Shown here piece by piece: positions 22,101-28,443 of a stretch of 28,443 bases of DNA. Under the pieces are notes generated by a model, which searched no databases, was not told where the DNA came from, and was given only the letters and a program-made list of their open reading frames with translations. Origin of the DNA: CAZFLY01 sp964519995. Lineage in GTDB: Bacteria; Planctomycetota; Phycisphaerae; Sedimentisphaerales; Anaerobacaceae. Within the stretch, counting starts at the first letter, position 1, and each line of letters begins with the position of its first letter. Location of the stretch: NCBI GenBank assembly GCA_964519995.1, contig CAZFLY010000035.1, positions 1-28,443 of the forward strand. Reading direction: 5' to 3'. The position numbers and the translations under genes were made by a program.

Positions 22101-22884
22101 CAATGGCCCGCCTTGCCTGCTCGTATTGGACGTTTTTACCGGTTTCGGGATCGGTCAATTGCTCAACTATGCCGGCCCAGTCTGAATACGTCTTGACGTA
22201 ATCGGTCAGCAATTCAAGATTACCTTCAGAAGCGAGAAATTCTTTCAGGGATTGTTCTAATTGCTCTGGGCTTAGCTTGGACCAGCCGGCTCTATTTGAC
22301 TTTACTTTTTCGATGTCGAGTTCAGCCGACAATATCTTTTCCTCCGCGGACTTGAGCTCTGCACTGAGCCGATCTCTTTTATTTTGCAGTTCCTTGCGCT
22401 GGTCATAAGCACTGGCGAGAGTTTCAAGAATTTCCAATCGGTTCGGATCATCCTGTGCGAAGTCATTGAAATCTTCAGTTCGTTCGTCGACGGGCTTTTG
22501 AAGTGAGCGCAGGATTCTTGCTGGACTTATATTTTTTGCCAGCAGATCGGTCAGGGCCTTTTCATAATCCTCGCGTTTTTCGCGAGTTTCTGCGCTGGCA
22601 AGCGGCATCTGTATCTCAAACCGAGTATTACCCTGCGGTCTCCAAATAAGGTTTTGTATGTTGGCAGGGTCTATTCGCCGACGCAGGATGGTTATCATCC
22701 TTTGGGCCAGGTCTTTCCGCTCAGCCTCTTCAAGGTCTTGCGTGTCGATTTCATAAATAAGGCTCGTTCCCCCCGCCAGGTCAATGCCAGGCTTTAAGGT
22801 CTTGTTGGGAGGATACAGAGTAACAACAGCAAGTATCACTAAAACGATAATTAGAGCAGCCTTCGGCAGTATACTTTTATTCAT
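19198..22884 (-). CDS. secDF: Fused SecD-SecF protein translocase subunit
   Basis: One 1228-residue chain contains both halves. The SecD half (1 to about 695) has TM1 (8-24), GIDLAGGTSLIYEID (33-47), a P1 region, and a TM bundle from about 535 with GMSVDANVLIFERIREE (598-614). The SecF half (from about 700) has TM (716-734), IEFTGGTSVQVNL, and a second bundle with GYSLNDTIVVFDRIREN. SecDF sits in the inner membrane and uses the proton gradient to pull exported proteins through SecYEG. Between about 100 and 310 the P1 region carries an extra Glu/Lys-rich, probably coiled-coil segment not found in standard SecD. A fused SecDF occurs in several lineages including planctomycetes. The Shine-Dalgarno GAGGAAG precedes the ATG. 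yajC lies 97 bases upstream. Confidence 0.96.
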   Translation of the reverse strand: MNKSILPKAALIIVLVILAVVTLYPPNKTLKPGIDLAGGTSLIYEIDTQDLEEAERKDLAQRMITILRRRIDPANIQNLIWRPQGNTRFEIQMPLASAETREKREDYEKALTDLLAKNISPARILRSLQKPVDERTEDFNDFAQDDPNRLEILETLASAYDQRKELQNKRDRLSAELKSAEEKILSAELDIEKVKSNRAGWSKLSPEQLEQSLKEFLASEGNLELLTDYVKTYSDWAGIVEQLTDPETGKNVQYEQARRAIDKLNLTADQIDFVLEMSPKSPKRAKEIDGLKAKFVDRANEIDRTVAAFDEYRPFKGRLDDPKDLQRMLKGAGILEFRILPTLGHPAVDEGETNRYVETLREKGPKYASDNRYRWCEIEEADTWSAGDAENRPPVVAAFGEKKYVLASNKQNEAMVHSVAGRTWKLVKAQPGTEYRTGRRAIDFFLDEKGGRFFGIVTEKSIGRPLCILLDGIAISAPTIRDKITTRGQITGSFTQTEIADMVNKLNAGSLPARLIEQPISAKTIGPSIGADNRNQGIEAGFIGLIAVMCCMLVYYMLAGSIADVALLMNILFVLAIMAGVRATFTLPGIAGIILTIGMSVDANVLIFERIREEQQKGSALLIAVKNGYQRAFRAILDANITTFITAAILYWVASEEIKGFAIVLMLGIVSSMFTALFVTRIIFEFLLSKRIIKDRLLMLRLIHEPRINWMGLRPVFFCISILLIAVSLFVFFTRDDTKNNKYDIEFTGGTSVQVNLKEQNKLSRQDVEDRIKKVAADMGNPALAAANIYSIGKSGRQYEIATTETNRTKATITFPESGQTTQPTVETVTSAIEKAQAHFRGRLSNLRVVQHGQSSISFVVETNQVNPSLVTNILTAAFPTAAISEPVVNEVVNDAITTALGEQLEIQRNLQPEIISTEKVTAALIDSHPEFADFMGGIKIECKIERDATPQQIDQRLKLLRFKPDMQALDWNLYKIMSTNLTTLDPNQPVDSFAYLSVEEEAGLRELTESEWTRFVENEKTKVLAATTMETSLPRVTQIDPSVGAEQKTRALVAIVLSLFAIVAYIWIRFGTVRYGLAAIVALVHDVCITLGAVTACTYIAATPIGEKLLIGDFKINLAMIAAFLTLIGYSLNDTIVVFDRIRENRRKAQLTVQTIANSINQTISRTVLTSFTTFIVVLIMYIFGGQGLRGFTFAIGFGIIIGTYSSIAIAAPLLLLGARSKTKKNK

Positions 22885-22981
22885 ACTCTTCCTCGTTTAT
22901 CATACTTTCGATGGTATCAACCAGTGGTTACATAGTCAGCAATAAAAAAGAAAAAACCCAGCACAAATTGAGAGCTAAACA

Positions 22982-23401
22982 TTAACTCTTCTCTTTCGAT
23001 AAGTTCTTACCGATTGCTGAAGAGGCGATCTTTATTTTCGTATTATTCGACTCATCTATTTTCAGTGTGATTTCATCTCCCTTGACATCCACGATAGTCC
23101 CAATAATGCCACCAATAGTCCGGACCCGGTCGTTTTTATCGAGTGTCTGTACCATCTGTTTATGCTGCTGCCGCTTTTTCTGAGGCCCTCTGAAAAGCAG
23201 AAGGTACATAACAACAAACATCAAGGCTATCAAAACGAGGTTGAAATAGCCGGGAGTTCTCCGCGTATTAGTTGAGGTTCGGGGAGCATTTGAGTCCGGT
23301 ACGACTGTAACGGCTTTACCTTCATCGGTCATCGGTTCCGAGACGATGCGTGAAGGTGCCTCGCTGGTATCCCCTTGAGCTAATATCCATACGTTTTTCA
23401 T
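22982..23401 (-). CDS. yajC: YajC, Sec translocase accessory protein
   Basis: The 139-residue protein has one membrane segment (about 51-69, FNLVLIALMFVVMYLLLFRG) followed by PQKKRQQHKQMVQTLDKNDRVRTIGGIIGTIVDVKGDEITLKI, the classic YajC body. It associates with SecDF at the inner membrane. The N-terminal stretch before the membrane segment (about 50 residues, polar, TSTNTRRTP) is longer than in E. coli YajC, as in some other planctomycetes. AAAGGA lies 8 bases before the ATG. It is transcribed from a candidate promoter at 23440-23468 and leads into secDF. Confidence 0.95.
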   Translation of the reverse strand: MKNVWILAQGDTSEAPSRIVSEPMTDEGKAVTVVPDSNAPRTSTNTRRTPGYFNLVLIALMFVVMYLLLFRGPQKKRQQHKQMVQTLDKNDRVRTIGGIIGTIVDVKGDEITLKIDESNNTKIKIASSAIGKNLSKEKS

Positions 23402-23439
23402 TACCGTTTTCCTTTCACTTAGTATCGGAAATTCAAAAT

Positions 23440-23468
23440 AGACTATATAAAATAACCGAGATTGTCAA
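23440..23468 (-). promoter_or_regulatory. Candidate promoter of yajC-secDF
   Basis: On the minus strand a perfect -35 TTGACA (23463-23468) is followed after 17 bases by TAGTCT (23440-23445), or after 15 bases by TATAGT (23442-23447). It lies about 40 bases upstream of the yajC start in an otherwise AT-rich gap. Confidence 0.5.
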
Positions 23469-23521
23469 ACTGCAAATGGAAATCATAAAACTGTAACCGG
23501 CTTGATCGCACAGCCCGGATA

Positions 23522-24631
23522 CTACCGCGATTGCATTTTCCTCAGCTTCCTGGCTGCCCAGTCGGCAAACTCGTTTCTTTCCAGGCTATGCCTGATTTCA
23601 GCCATGAGTCTCTGGTAAAACCTTAGATTGTGCAGAGACAACAGCACCGGGCCGAGCATCTCTCCACAATTGAAGAAATGTCTGATGGCAGATCGCGTGA
23701 AATTCATGCAACAATAACAATCACAGTCTTGTTCAATCGGCTCGATTGCGCTTATGTGTTCGCTGTTTCTCAACCTCACAGGACCATCTTTGGTAAAGGC
23801 AAAGGCGTTTCTGCCATTTCTGGTAGGCAGAACGCAATCAAACATATCGACACCAGCCTTAACCGCGGCAATAATATCAGAAGGTGTGCCGACACCCATT
23901 AGGTAGCGAGGTTTATCCTCAGGTAACAACTGTGCTGTGTGTGTGACAGTTTCTATCATATTATCATGACCTTCGCCTACGCTTAGTCCACCAATTGCAT
24001 AGCCATCAAAACCGATTCCGATAAGTTCCAAAGCGCAATACGATCGCAACTGCAGATCTATTCCTCCCTGGACAACAGCAAACAACAACTGCCTCGGATT
24101 GGCATGTGCTGCTCTGGCGCGTTTGGCCCAATGTATGGTTCTCTCAACAGATGTTCTAAGCAACGCCACATCGGCAGGGAAGGACGCACACTGGTCAAGA
24201 CACACTATTATGTCGGCACCCAGTCGATTCTGAAGCTCCGTTACGATTTCGGCATTCAAAAATACTTTTGTCCCATCCACATGACTTGCAAACTCAACAC
24301 CATTATCATCAATCTTCGTCAATGAGCTTAAAGAGAAAATCTGATATCCTCCACTATCTGTAAGTATTGGATAATTCCAGGCCATAAATTTATGCAATCC
24401 ACCAACCTTCTCAATCGCATCTACGCCTGGCCGTAACAATAAATGGTAGGTATTTCCCAGAATAATTTCAGTGCCGATATCTTTTAGCTGCTGAGGTGTG
24501 ATGCCCTTTACTGCGCCTGCGGTACCAACAGGCATAAAAGCCGGCGTCTCGACCACACCATGCGACGTAGTCAATACGCCCTGCCTTGCCGCAGAACCCG
24601 GATCATTGCTGTGAACTTCGAAGTAACTCAT
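23522..24631 (-). CDS. tgt: Queuine/preQ1 tRNA-guanine transglycosylase
   Basis: The 369-residue protein shows the TGT barrel signatures: GNTYHLLLRPG, the base-binding Asp in LTDSGGYQIFSL, VQGGIDLQLR, GGLSVGE, and the nucleophile Asp in MFDCVLPTRNGRNAFAFT. A zinc site follows: CDCYCC with a downstream His (LHNLRFYQRLM). It swaps guanine 34 for preQ1 in tRNAs with GUN anticodons, a step of queuosine synthesis. The ATG at 24631 gives MSYFEVHSND, matching the family start; a GTG three codons earlier is possible. No strong Shine-Dalgarno is seen. The tgt-yajC-secDF order is conserved in many bacteria. Length is normal. Confidence 0.96.
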   Translation of the reverse strand: MSYFEVHSNDPGSAARQGVLTTSHGVVETPAFMPVGTAGAVKGITPQQLKDIGTEIILGNTYHLLLRPGVDAIEKVGGLHKFMAWNYPILTDSGGYQIFSLSSLTKIDDNGVEFASHVDGTKVFLNAEIVTELQNRLGADIIVCLDQCASFPADVALLRTSVERTIHWAKRARAAHANPRQLLFAVVQGGIDLQLRSYCALELIGIGFDGYAIGGLSVGEGHDNMIETVTHTAQLLPEDKPRYLMGVGTPSDIIAAVKAGVDMFDCVLPTRNGRNAFAFTKDGPVRLRNSEHISAIEPIEQDCDCYCCMNFTRSAIRHFFNCGEMLGPVLLSLHNLRFYQRLMAEIRHSLERNEFADWAARKLRKMQSR

Positions 24632-24712
24632 TTCAAACACACGTTACGAATCGCAACCACAATGTAGTGCATGGTCGTTCGGTCATTCTGATCCCCAGAT
24701 GATGGTGACATC

Positions 24713-26041
24713 TCAGTAGATGCTTGCGATTTTAGAGCCGGGATAATAATAAGAAAGAATCTCGTCCGAAGTATATCCTTTTCTTGCCATACCCTCTGCA
24801 CCACACTGGCACATTCCTACACCATGACCCCACCCCCTGCCGGCTGAAAATGTCCATTTGCTATCCCATTTAATAATATGGCAAATTGTACTTTTTATTT
24901 TGCTTCCTGTGGGGTCGATCGCAAGACGTAAATCCTCTGCTCGCAGAAAATCGCTTTTACCGGTTGAGCCGACGAGCTTGATTTTCGTCAACCGGCAAAA
25001 CTTGCCATAGTCGCTCTTCTGAGCAACAGTCATATTTGTAATGTCTCCGAGCTGCTCAAGTTTTGGATAACGTTGCAGTAGGCTCACTGTAACCGTCTCC
25101 ATATCGAACTGGGCCATGGGCCAGAAAAAGATGCTAAGTCGCGCAACGTCCCTGCAAAACGGACACGGAACCCCCACAAGCGGCGTAAAAGAGTCACCAA
25201 ATACGCGTTCACTGTTTTCGGTATGGCCGCCACAAATTGAACTGTAGTACGTAGGGAAGATACCTTCGCTGCCGTCAAAATGCTCGCAAACAAGAACACG
25301 CCCATACGTTTCATTAATCACATTCCATATCTGAGCCGATTCAGCACTAATGCCGCGATAAACCTGGTTGGCTTGCGTTTTACTGAGGTCCCAAGATCGG
25401 TTACGGCCCAAATGTTCCTTGATATACAGGCAATAAGTCCTGGCCACAACTGCTTGAGCCTTGAGCGCTTCCAGCTCCCAGTAATCGGGCATCTCAGCGC
25501 CCACTACTCCCGCCAAATACGGCTCGAGAGGGACACGATTTACAACATCAAAAGAACGACCATCTGGATTGGCTATGATTGTCAGTGTGCCTCGATAATC
25601 AACACCATTAAGGTTGAATATATGAGGGTCATTAGGATAGATAGTCACTTTTTGCGCTACAAAAGATTGGCCTGCGACAACAATCCGGCCGTTGGATATC
25701 TCTATTGCCACTGAAACATCAGGCCTGTCGAATCGAATACGTGTGCTTTGTGTTTGCGAATCGACTTCATCTCCGCTTATGCTAAAGGGCGAAATAGTGC
25801 TGAAATAACAATTCGTAACATTATCGAGTAATAGAACCCTGACCCAAAACTCCCGCTCCACATCCATCTGAGGAGTAGATCGCACAATTTGTCTTGGTTT
25901 ACAGCCAGTAGCTACAATCAATATAAGCAAAAATCCCAAAAGGGCTGCGACTCCGGGAACCCGATATTCGAGATGCCTGCACAAAGCAGAGATGCAGAAG
26001 CAAATTATTGAGGGCGGTTTATCAATAGCTCGAAGAGACAT
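24713..26041 (-). CDS. SpoIID/LytB-domain lipoprotein (putative peptidoglycan lytic enzyme)
   Basis: The 442-residue protein has a signal segment ending LIVATGCK (Cys47 from the ATG at 26041), so it is probably a lipoprotein. The rest is SpoIID-like: VPLEPYLAGVVGAEMPDYWE carries the Glu that is catalytic in SpoIID, followed by LKAQAVVARTYCLY, a Cys/His-containing stretch YYSSICGGHTENSERVFG, and the C-terminal GRGWGHGVGMCQCGAEGMA. SpoIID enzymes cleave peptidoglycan strands denuded of peptides; in non-sporulating bacteria relatives act in wall remodelling. Two Cys pairs (CPFC and CQC) are extra compared with the usual SQYGA motif. The ATG at 26041 is preferred to a TTG three codons earlier. 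It follows the TPR gene by 17 bases, so the two are likely cotranscribed. Confidence 0.9.
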   Translation of the reverse strand: MSLRAIDKPPSIICFCISALCRHLEYRVPGVAALLGFLLILIVATGCKPRQIVRSTPQMDVEREFWVRVLLLDNVTNCYFSTISPFSISGDEVDSQTQSTRIRFDRPDVSVAIEISNGRIVVAGQSFVAQKVTIYPNDPHIFNLNGVDYRGTLTIIANPDGRSFDVVNRVPLEPYLAGVVGAEMPDYWELEALKAQAVVARTYCLYIKEHLGRNRSWDLSKTQANQVYRGISAESAQIWNVINETYGRVLVCEHFDGSEGIFPTYYSSICGGHTENSERVFGDSFTPLVGVPCPFCRDVARLSIFFWPMAQFDMETVTVSLLQRYPKLEQLGDITNMTVAQKSDYGKFCRLTKIKLVGSTGKSDFLRAEDLRLAIDPTGSKIKSTICHIIKWDSKWTFSAGRGWGHGVGMCQCGAEGMARKGYTSDEILSYYYPGSKIASIY

Positions 26042-26058
26042 CAAAGGCAATCAGCTAA

Positions 26059-27369
26059 TTAATCCAAGCTCCGAAGGGATAGTCCAAGGTCGGTAAGAGA
26101 CTTTTTAATTTCGTTCAAGCTTGTCACGCCGAAGTTTTTGCAGCCGAGCAGTTCGGCCTCGGTTGTACGAGTCAATTCGCCGATTGAGCGGATATTAAGT
26201 TTCTGCAGGCATTTCCGAGCACGCACTGAAAGTTGAAGCTCCTCCACGAACTTATTCAAAAGACCCTGGTCCATACCAGCCTGCTGACTGGAAGTATCTG
26301 CATGGGCGAATTGCTTTTCTTCCAAAGCCATGCCAAGGTTCAATCCTTTTACTTCAAGAATGGACTTGATTTCTCGAAGAGAAGTCTCACCAAAGTTTTT
26401 ATAAGATAGCAGTTCCGGCTCAGTAATGTTTAAGAGATCACCAACTGTATTAATGTTCATTTTCCTGAGGCAGTTTCTGCTGCGAACAGATAACTCAAAA
26501 TCAGATATTGGGGTCTCGAGAATTTGATTTTTGCGAGTCTTTTTCTTTTCTGTCTCCTCGTCGTAATACATTGTTGTTGAGCTGTCGATATCTTTCCTGA
26601 AAAGGATGGCCCTTTGGTGGTTGGGATGAAACTCCAGAACTTTATCGACACACTGAGCTGCTCTGTCAAATTGTCCGGTGTCTTCATAAAGCACAGCCAG
26701 GTTCATCATAGCGCTAACGTAAGTCGGACTGGTAGAAGCACATTGCCTATAGTAGTCGATGGCGGCCTCTTCATCACCGGATAAATCACAACGATACGCC
26801 AAGTGGAAAAGTGCTCGGTGGTGATTAGGTGACAATTCCAAAGATGTTTTGAAATTGTCCATTGCCTCTTCGTAAAGTCCCTGTGCTTCCTTGAGACGGC
26901 CAAGCTGATAGTGGTACTCAGCGCTGACATTTTTAAAATTGGCACACGAATCGAGCTCCCTAGCAGCTGCATCAAAATCATCTGCATGACGATATGTAGC
27001 GGCCTTTTCCAGAGTAATACTTAAGGTGTCAGCGCCGCAATTTAGGCTCTTTTGTAGGTTCTCAATAGCCTCATTGAACTTGTGCATCCGGCGAAACGCA
27101 AATGCCAAGTACAAGAACTTCTCCTTACAGTCTTCGGACTGTTGCAGTTTTTCAGCCGACTCCTCAAATCTTCCCATGATGTAAAGCCCGATGCCCTGTG
27201 CTATTTTCGCTTCCGGCGAGGTTCTGGCCTTATTCTCCTCAAATTGTTCTGTAAATTTTAACTGATTGACCTCGCTAGAGTGAACAAAATGCAAAAGCTC
27301 ATTAAGCTCATCCAAAGATGGAAGCGTGTCAGCAAATAAATCGATTTGGCGCTCCGTTGCATGTTCCAT
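26059..27369 (-). CDS. TPR protein with two C-terminal RNA polymerase alpha-CTD-like domains
   Basis: The 436-residue soluble protein has about six tetratricopeptide repeats (about 50-260, for example EYHYQLGRLKEAQGLYEEAM), a charged linker, and two copies of a helix-hairpin-helix domain like the C-terminal domain of the RNA polymerase alpha subunit. Copy 1 (about 290-347) reads LSVRSRNCLRKMNINTVGDL and NFGETSLREIK; copy 2 (378-436) reads LSVRARKCLQKLNIRSIGEL and NFGVTSLNEIK. Of the E. coli alpha residues that contact DNA, R265, N268, C269, G296 and S299 are kept in copy 1 and all but N268 in copy 2, while K298 is Thr in both. The ATG at 27369 has AGGGAG 9 bases upstream. The domain pairing suggests a transcription-associated adaptor; the function is unproven. 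A near-consensus promoter precedes it. Confidence 0.88.
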   Translation of the reverse strand: MEHATERQIDLFADTLPSLDELNELLHFVHSSEVNQLKFTEQFEENKARTSPEAKIAQGIGLYIMGRFEESAEKLQQSEDCKEKFLYLAFAFRRMHKFNEAIENLQKSLNCGADTLSITLEKAATYRHADDFDAAARELDSCANFKNVSAEYHYQLGRLKEAQGLYEEAMDNFKTSLELSPNHHRALFHLAYRCDLSGDEEAAIDYYRQCASTSPTYVSAMMNLAVLYEDTGQFDRAAQCVDKVLEFHPNHQRAILFRKDIDSSTTMYYDEETEKKKTRKNQILETPISDFELSVRSRNCLRKMNINTVGDLLNITEPELLSYKNFGETSLREIKSILEVKGLNLGMALEEKQFAHADTSSQQAGMDQGLLNKFVEELQLSVRARKCLQKLNIRSIGELTRTTEAELLGCKNFGVTSLNEIKKSLTDLGLSLRSLD

Positions 27370-27437
27370 ATAAATCAACTCCCTTGAGTTCTGCCGTTCC
27401 TATTTCACTAGCCCTATCGTCCTCTTGGCGATCGAGC

Positions 27438-27465
27438 ATTATAGGCTAATGCCAGGAAATTGCAA
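27438..27465 (-). promoter_or_regulatory. Sigma-70-type promoter of the TPR/SpoIID unit
   Basis: On the minus strand TTGCAA (27460-27465) is followed after 16 bases by a perfect TATAAT (27438-27443). Transcription would start near 27431, giving a leader of about 60 bases to the ATG at 27369. Confidence 0.65.
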
Positions 27466-27809
27466 TAGGTTTATCAAAACTATAGACAAGTTTTGCCGAC
27501 TGGCTATGTAAGGTGTCGTGGAGGCCCCTGAAGCAATGGTTGGATTCCAACTCCAGTGAAGTCGAATCTACTAAATGGACCATCTCCGGCAAGTTTTAGG
27601 AAAATTTTTGACGCTATAACAGGTCCCTTAAACGAACCTCACAGCTACTCAGTAATGGGCCGACGAAATCGACAAGTCATTTTTAGATTTGACGCAGACA
27701 ACGCTTTAGGGTACTGTAAAGGCTAACAGTAAAAAAACAAGGTTACCACAGCCGGTTTTGTGCATCAAGCTAATCGTGACGCCGTATGGTTTATATCTAA
27801 AAGAAAGTC
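27466..27809. other. Gene-free interval before tRNA-Arg
   Basis: The 340 bases between the promoter and the tRNA hold no recognisable gene or strong repeat. The tRNA promoter must lie near its end (GTTTATATCT at 27789-27798 could serve as the -10 region), but no matching -35 is convincing. Confidence 0.35.
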
Positions 27810-27883
27810 GCGCCCGTAGCTCAATTGGATAGAGTCGCGGACTTCGAATCCGAAGGTTGCAGGTTCGAGTCCTGCCGGGCGCG
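27810..27883 (+). tRNA. tRNA-Arg (anticodon TCG)
   Basis: The 74-base sequence folds as a tRNA: acceptor GCGCCCG/CGGGCGC, D arm GCTC/GAGT, anticodon stem GCGGA/TCCGA (outermost pair mismatched G-A), loop CTTCGAA giving anticodon TCG, a 5-base variable region AGGTT and T arm GCAGG-TTCGAGT-CCTGC, with G as discriminator. CCA is not encoded. A run of five T follows directly and may end transcription. Beginning 29 bases downstream is the 3' end of a tyrosine recombinase remnant, so this tRNA gene is the probable integration target of a lost element. Confidence 0.95.
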
Positions 27884-27911
27884 TTTTTATAGCTTCTTTC
27901 CGAAAAACATC

Positions 27912-28148
27912 TTACGTTTCTGCATGGAATGGCGTTCTACTCGGAAAAGCCCGTTTTTGGGCCGAGTGGATCACTTTTGGATCAGTCAGGTCATCTTCGG
28001 GGATTCTTCCTACCAGTTCTGTCTGCACGTTTTGGGCCTTCTGGATGTCTTCGTCTTGCACGCTAAGATAGTATTTCTGCGTGGTTCTAAAGTCACTGTG
28101 ACCAGATAGTTTCTACACTACATGAACTGGCAGCTTTCTCGCCCAGTT
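27912..28148 (-). pseudogene. Tyrosine recombinase (phage-type integrase) C-terminal remnant
   Basis: Read on the minus strand from 28148, the frame gives NWARKLPVHVV, an amber TAG (28113-28115), then KLSGHSDFRTTQKYYLSVQD and so on to a normal stop at 27912. This is the C-terminal catalytic end of a tyrosine recombinase: the GHSD...TT..YY block contains the third catalytic His and the Tyr nucleophile, and NWARKLPVHVV is the segment that normally precedes it. The N-terminal two thirds, including the first catalytic Arg, are missing. The TAG stands where the family has a Gln or similar (one base from CAG). The remnant ends 28 bases from the 3' end of tRNA-Arg, the normal position for an integrase at its attachment site. 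Confidence 0.8.
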
Positions 28149-28325
28149 TGCTGCTAAAACCTGTTTTCCTGTTTCAGTAAGCGCTTTCGCCATTTCTTTT
28201 ACTTCGGTCTCGCCGCCTGTGTGAAAAACTGTAGCGCATCCCCCACACCCAACGAGAACAACCTTTTCCTCACCTTCTAAGTACTCGAGAATTTCCTCTA
28301 TCAGTTTTTGAGTTTGGCCAATCAT
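28149..28325 (-). pseudogene. metV: Truncated MetV-like gene (methylene-THF reductase C-terminal-type zinc protein)
   Basis: From the ATG at 28325 the frame reads MIGQTQKLIEEILEYLEGEE, KVVLVGCGGCATVFHTGGET and EVKEMAKALTETGKQVLAA. This matches the start of MetV/MTHFR-C proteins, partners of MetF in the methyl branch of the Wood-Ljungdahl pathway, including the cysteine pair in VGCGGCAT. Full-length relatives are about 200 residues; here the homology stops after about 59 residues, where the frame passes directly into integrase sequence (NWARKLPVHVV) and ends at an amber codon. The hybrid frame would make a 70-residue protein, unlikely to be functional. A Shine-Dalgarno AAAAGGA precedes the ATG, and the stop of the upstream gene is only 2 bases away. 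Confidence 0.7.
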
Positions 28326-28327
28326 TT

Positions 28328-28443
28328 TTATTTTGTCCTTTTTATTCCATGCTCGTTTTCAGGAGCTAATTCATCCACAAAAACATCAGAGTTCATAAAA
28401 TCTATCTCGTTTATTTTTGCTCGCAAACTTTTACTTTCTCCCG
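28328..28443 (-). CDS. 3' end of an unidentified gene upstream of metV (partial)
   Basis: A frame open from the window edge ends with the 37 residues GESKSLRAKINEIDFMNSDV, FVDELAPENEHGIKRTK and a TAA at 28328-28330. The stop lies 2 bases before the metV start codon, and the metV Shine-Dalgarno lies inside its last codons, which indicates translational coupling and hence a real gene. The tail is hydrophilic and charged; no family is recognised. In acetogens genes next to metV often encode HdrA, MvhD or MetF subunits, but this tail does not let me choose. Confidence 0.5.
   Translation of the reverse strand, partial: GESKSLRAKINEIDFMNSDVFVDELAPENEHGIKRTK

Noticed and set aside
27825..28109. Plus-strand 94-residue frame starting inside tRNA-Arg
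   Set aside because: Its beginning is translated tRNA, and the rest is antisense to the integrase remnant.

Overview
The window looks like a bacterial chromosome piece from the Planctomycetota, most likely the Phycisphaerae/Sedimentisphaerales side. This is an inference from gene content, not from a marker gene: a fused SecD-SecF with a long insert beside YajC and Tgt, a TPR protein carrying two RNA polymerase alpha-CTD-like domains, a SpoIID-type lipoprotein, a MetV-like acetogenesis fragment, and many short intergenic hairpin repeats. RND pumps with outer-membrane lipoproteins indicate a double-membraned cell.

Region 1 (1-4095) is accessory and gene-poor. It starts inside an IS630-type transposase remnant, followed by a hairpin repeat whose motif recurs at 961-1058 and 18539-18663. 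Three minus-strand accessory genes follow: a membrane-anchored methyltransferase, an octapeptide-repeat protein (YTGPGGGx, 11 units) and an FRG-domain protein. An attC-like inverted structure follows the octapeptide gene, so a cassette origin is possible but not proven. Then come 1.3 kb of AT-rich DNA with two near-identical palindromes, a diverged 70-bp direct repeat and low-complexity tracts.

Region 2 (4023-17360) holds two tandem tripartite efflux operons on the plus strand. Operon 1 is tetR - outer-membrane factor - membrane fusion protein - RND pump - PII-like protein. Operon 2 has the same order without tetR. The two PII-like proteins are 55% identical by eye and of equal length. Between the operons lies the C-terminal remnant of a third, different RND pump. 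Genes are coupled by 4-bp ATGA overlaps, and a promoter with a palindrome over its -35/spacer precedes tetR, consistent with autoregulation.

Region 3 (17361-18717) has pgl (6-phosphogluconolactonase), with a hairpin reaching into its Shine-Dalgarno sequence, followed by two large inverted-repeat structures.

Region 4 (18718-27465, minus strand) is a housekeeping block: TPR/alpha-CTD protein, SpoIID-like lipoprotein, tgt, yajC, fused secDF and a LysM protein. The tgt-yajC-secD-secF order is the classic bacterial one. A consensus-like promoter lies upstream of the TPR gene.

Region 5 (27810-28443) is a scar: tRNA-Arg(TCG), then the C-terminal end of a tyrosine recombinase pointing at the tRNA, with an in-frame amber codon, fused to a truncated metV-like gene, then the 3' end of a coupled upstream gene. 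It looks like the relic of an integrative element that used the tRNA gene as its target.

No clear unknown multi-gene system was found. The strongest leads are the tRNA/integrase/metV chimera, the octapeptide protein with its attC-like flank, the hairpin family with a fixed head, the paired RND/PII-like modules, and an AT-rich repeat that appears both between genes and inside the LysM reading frame.
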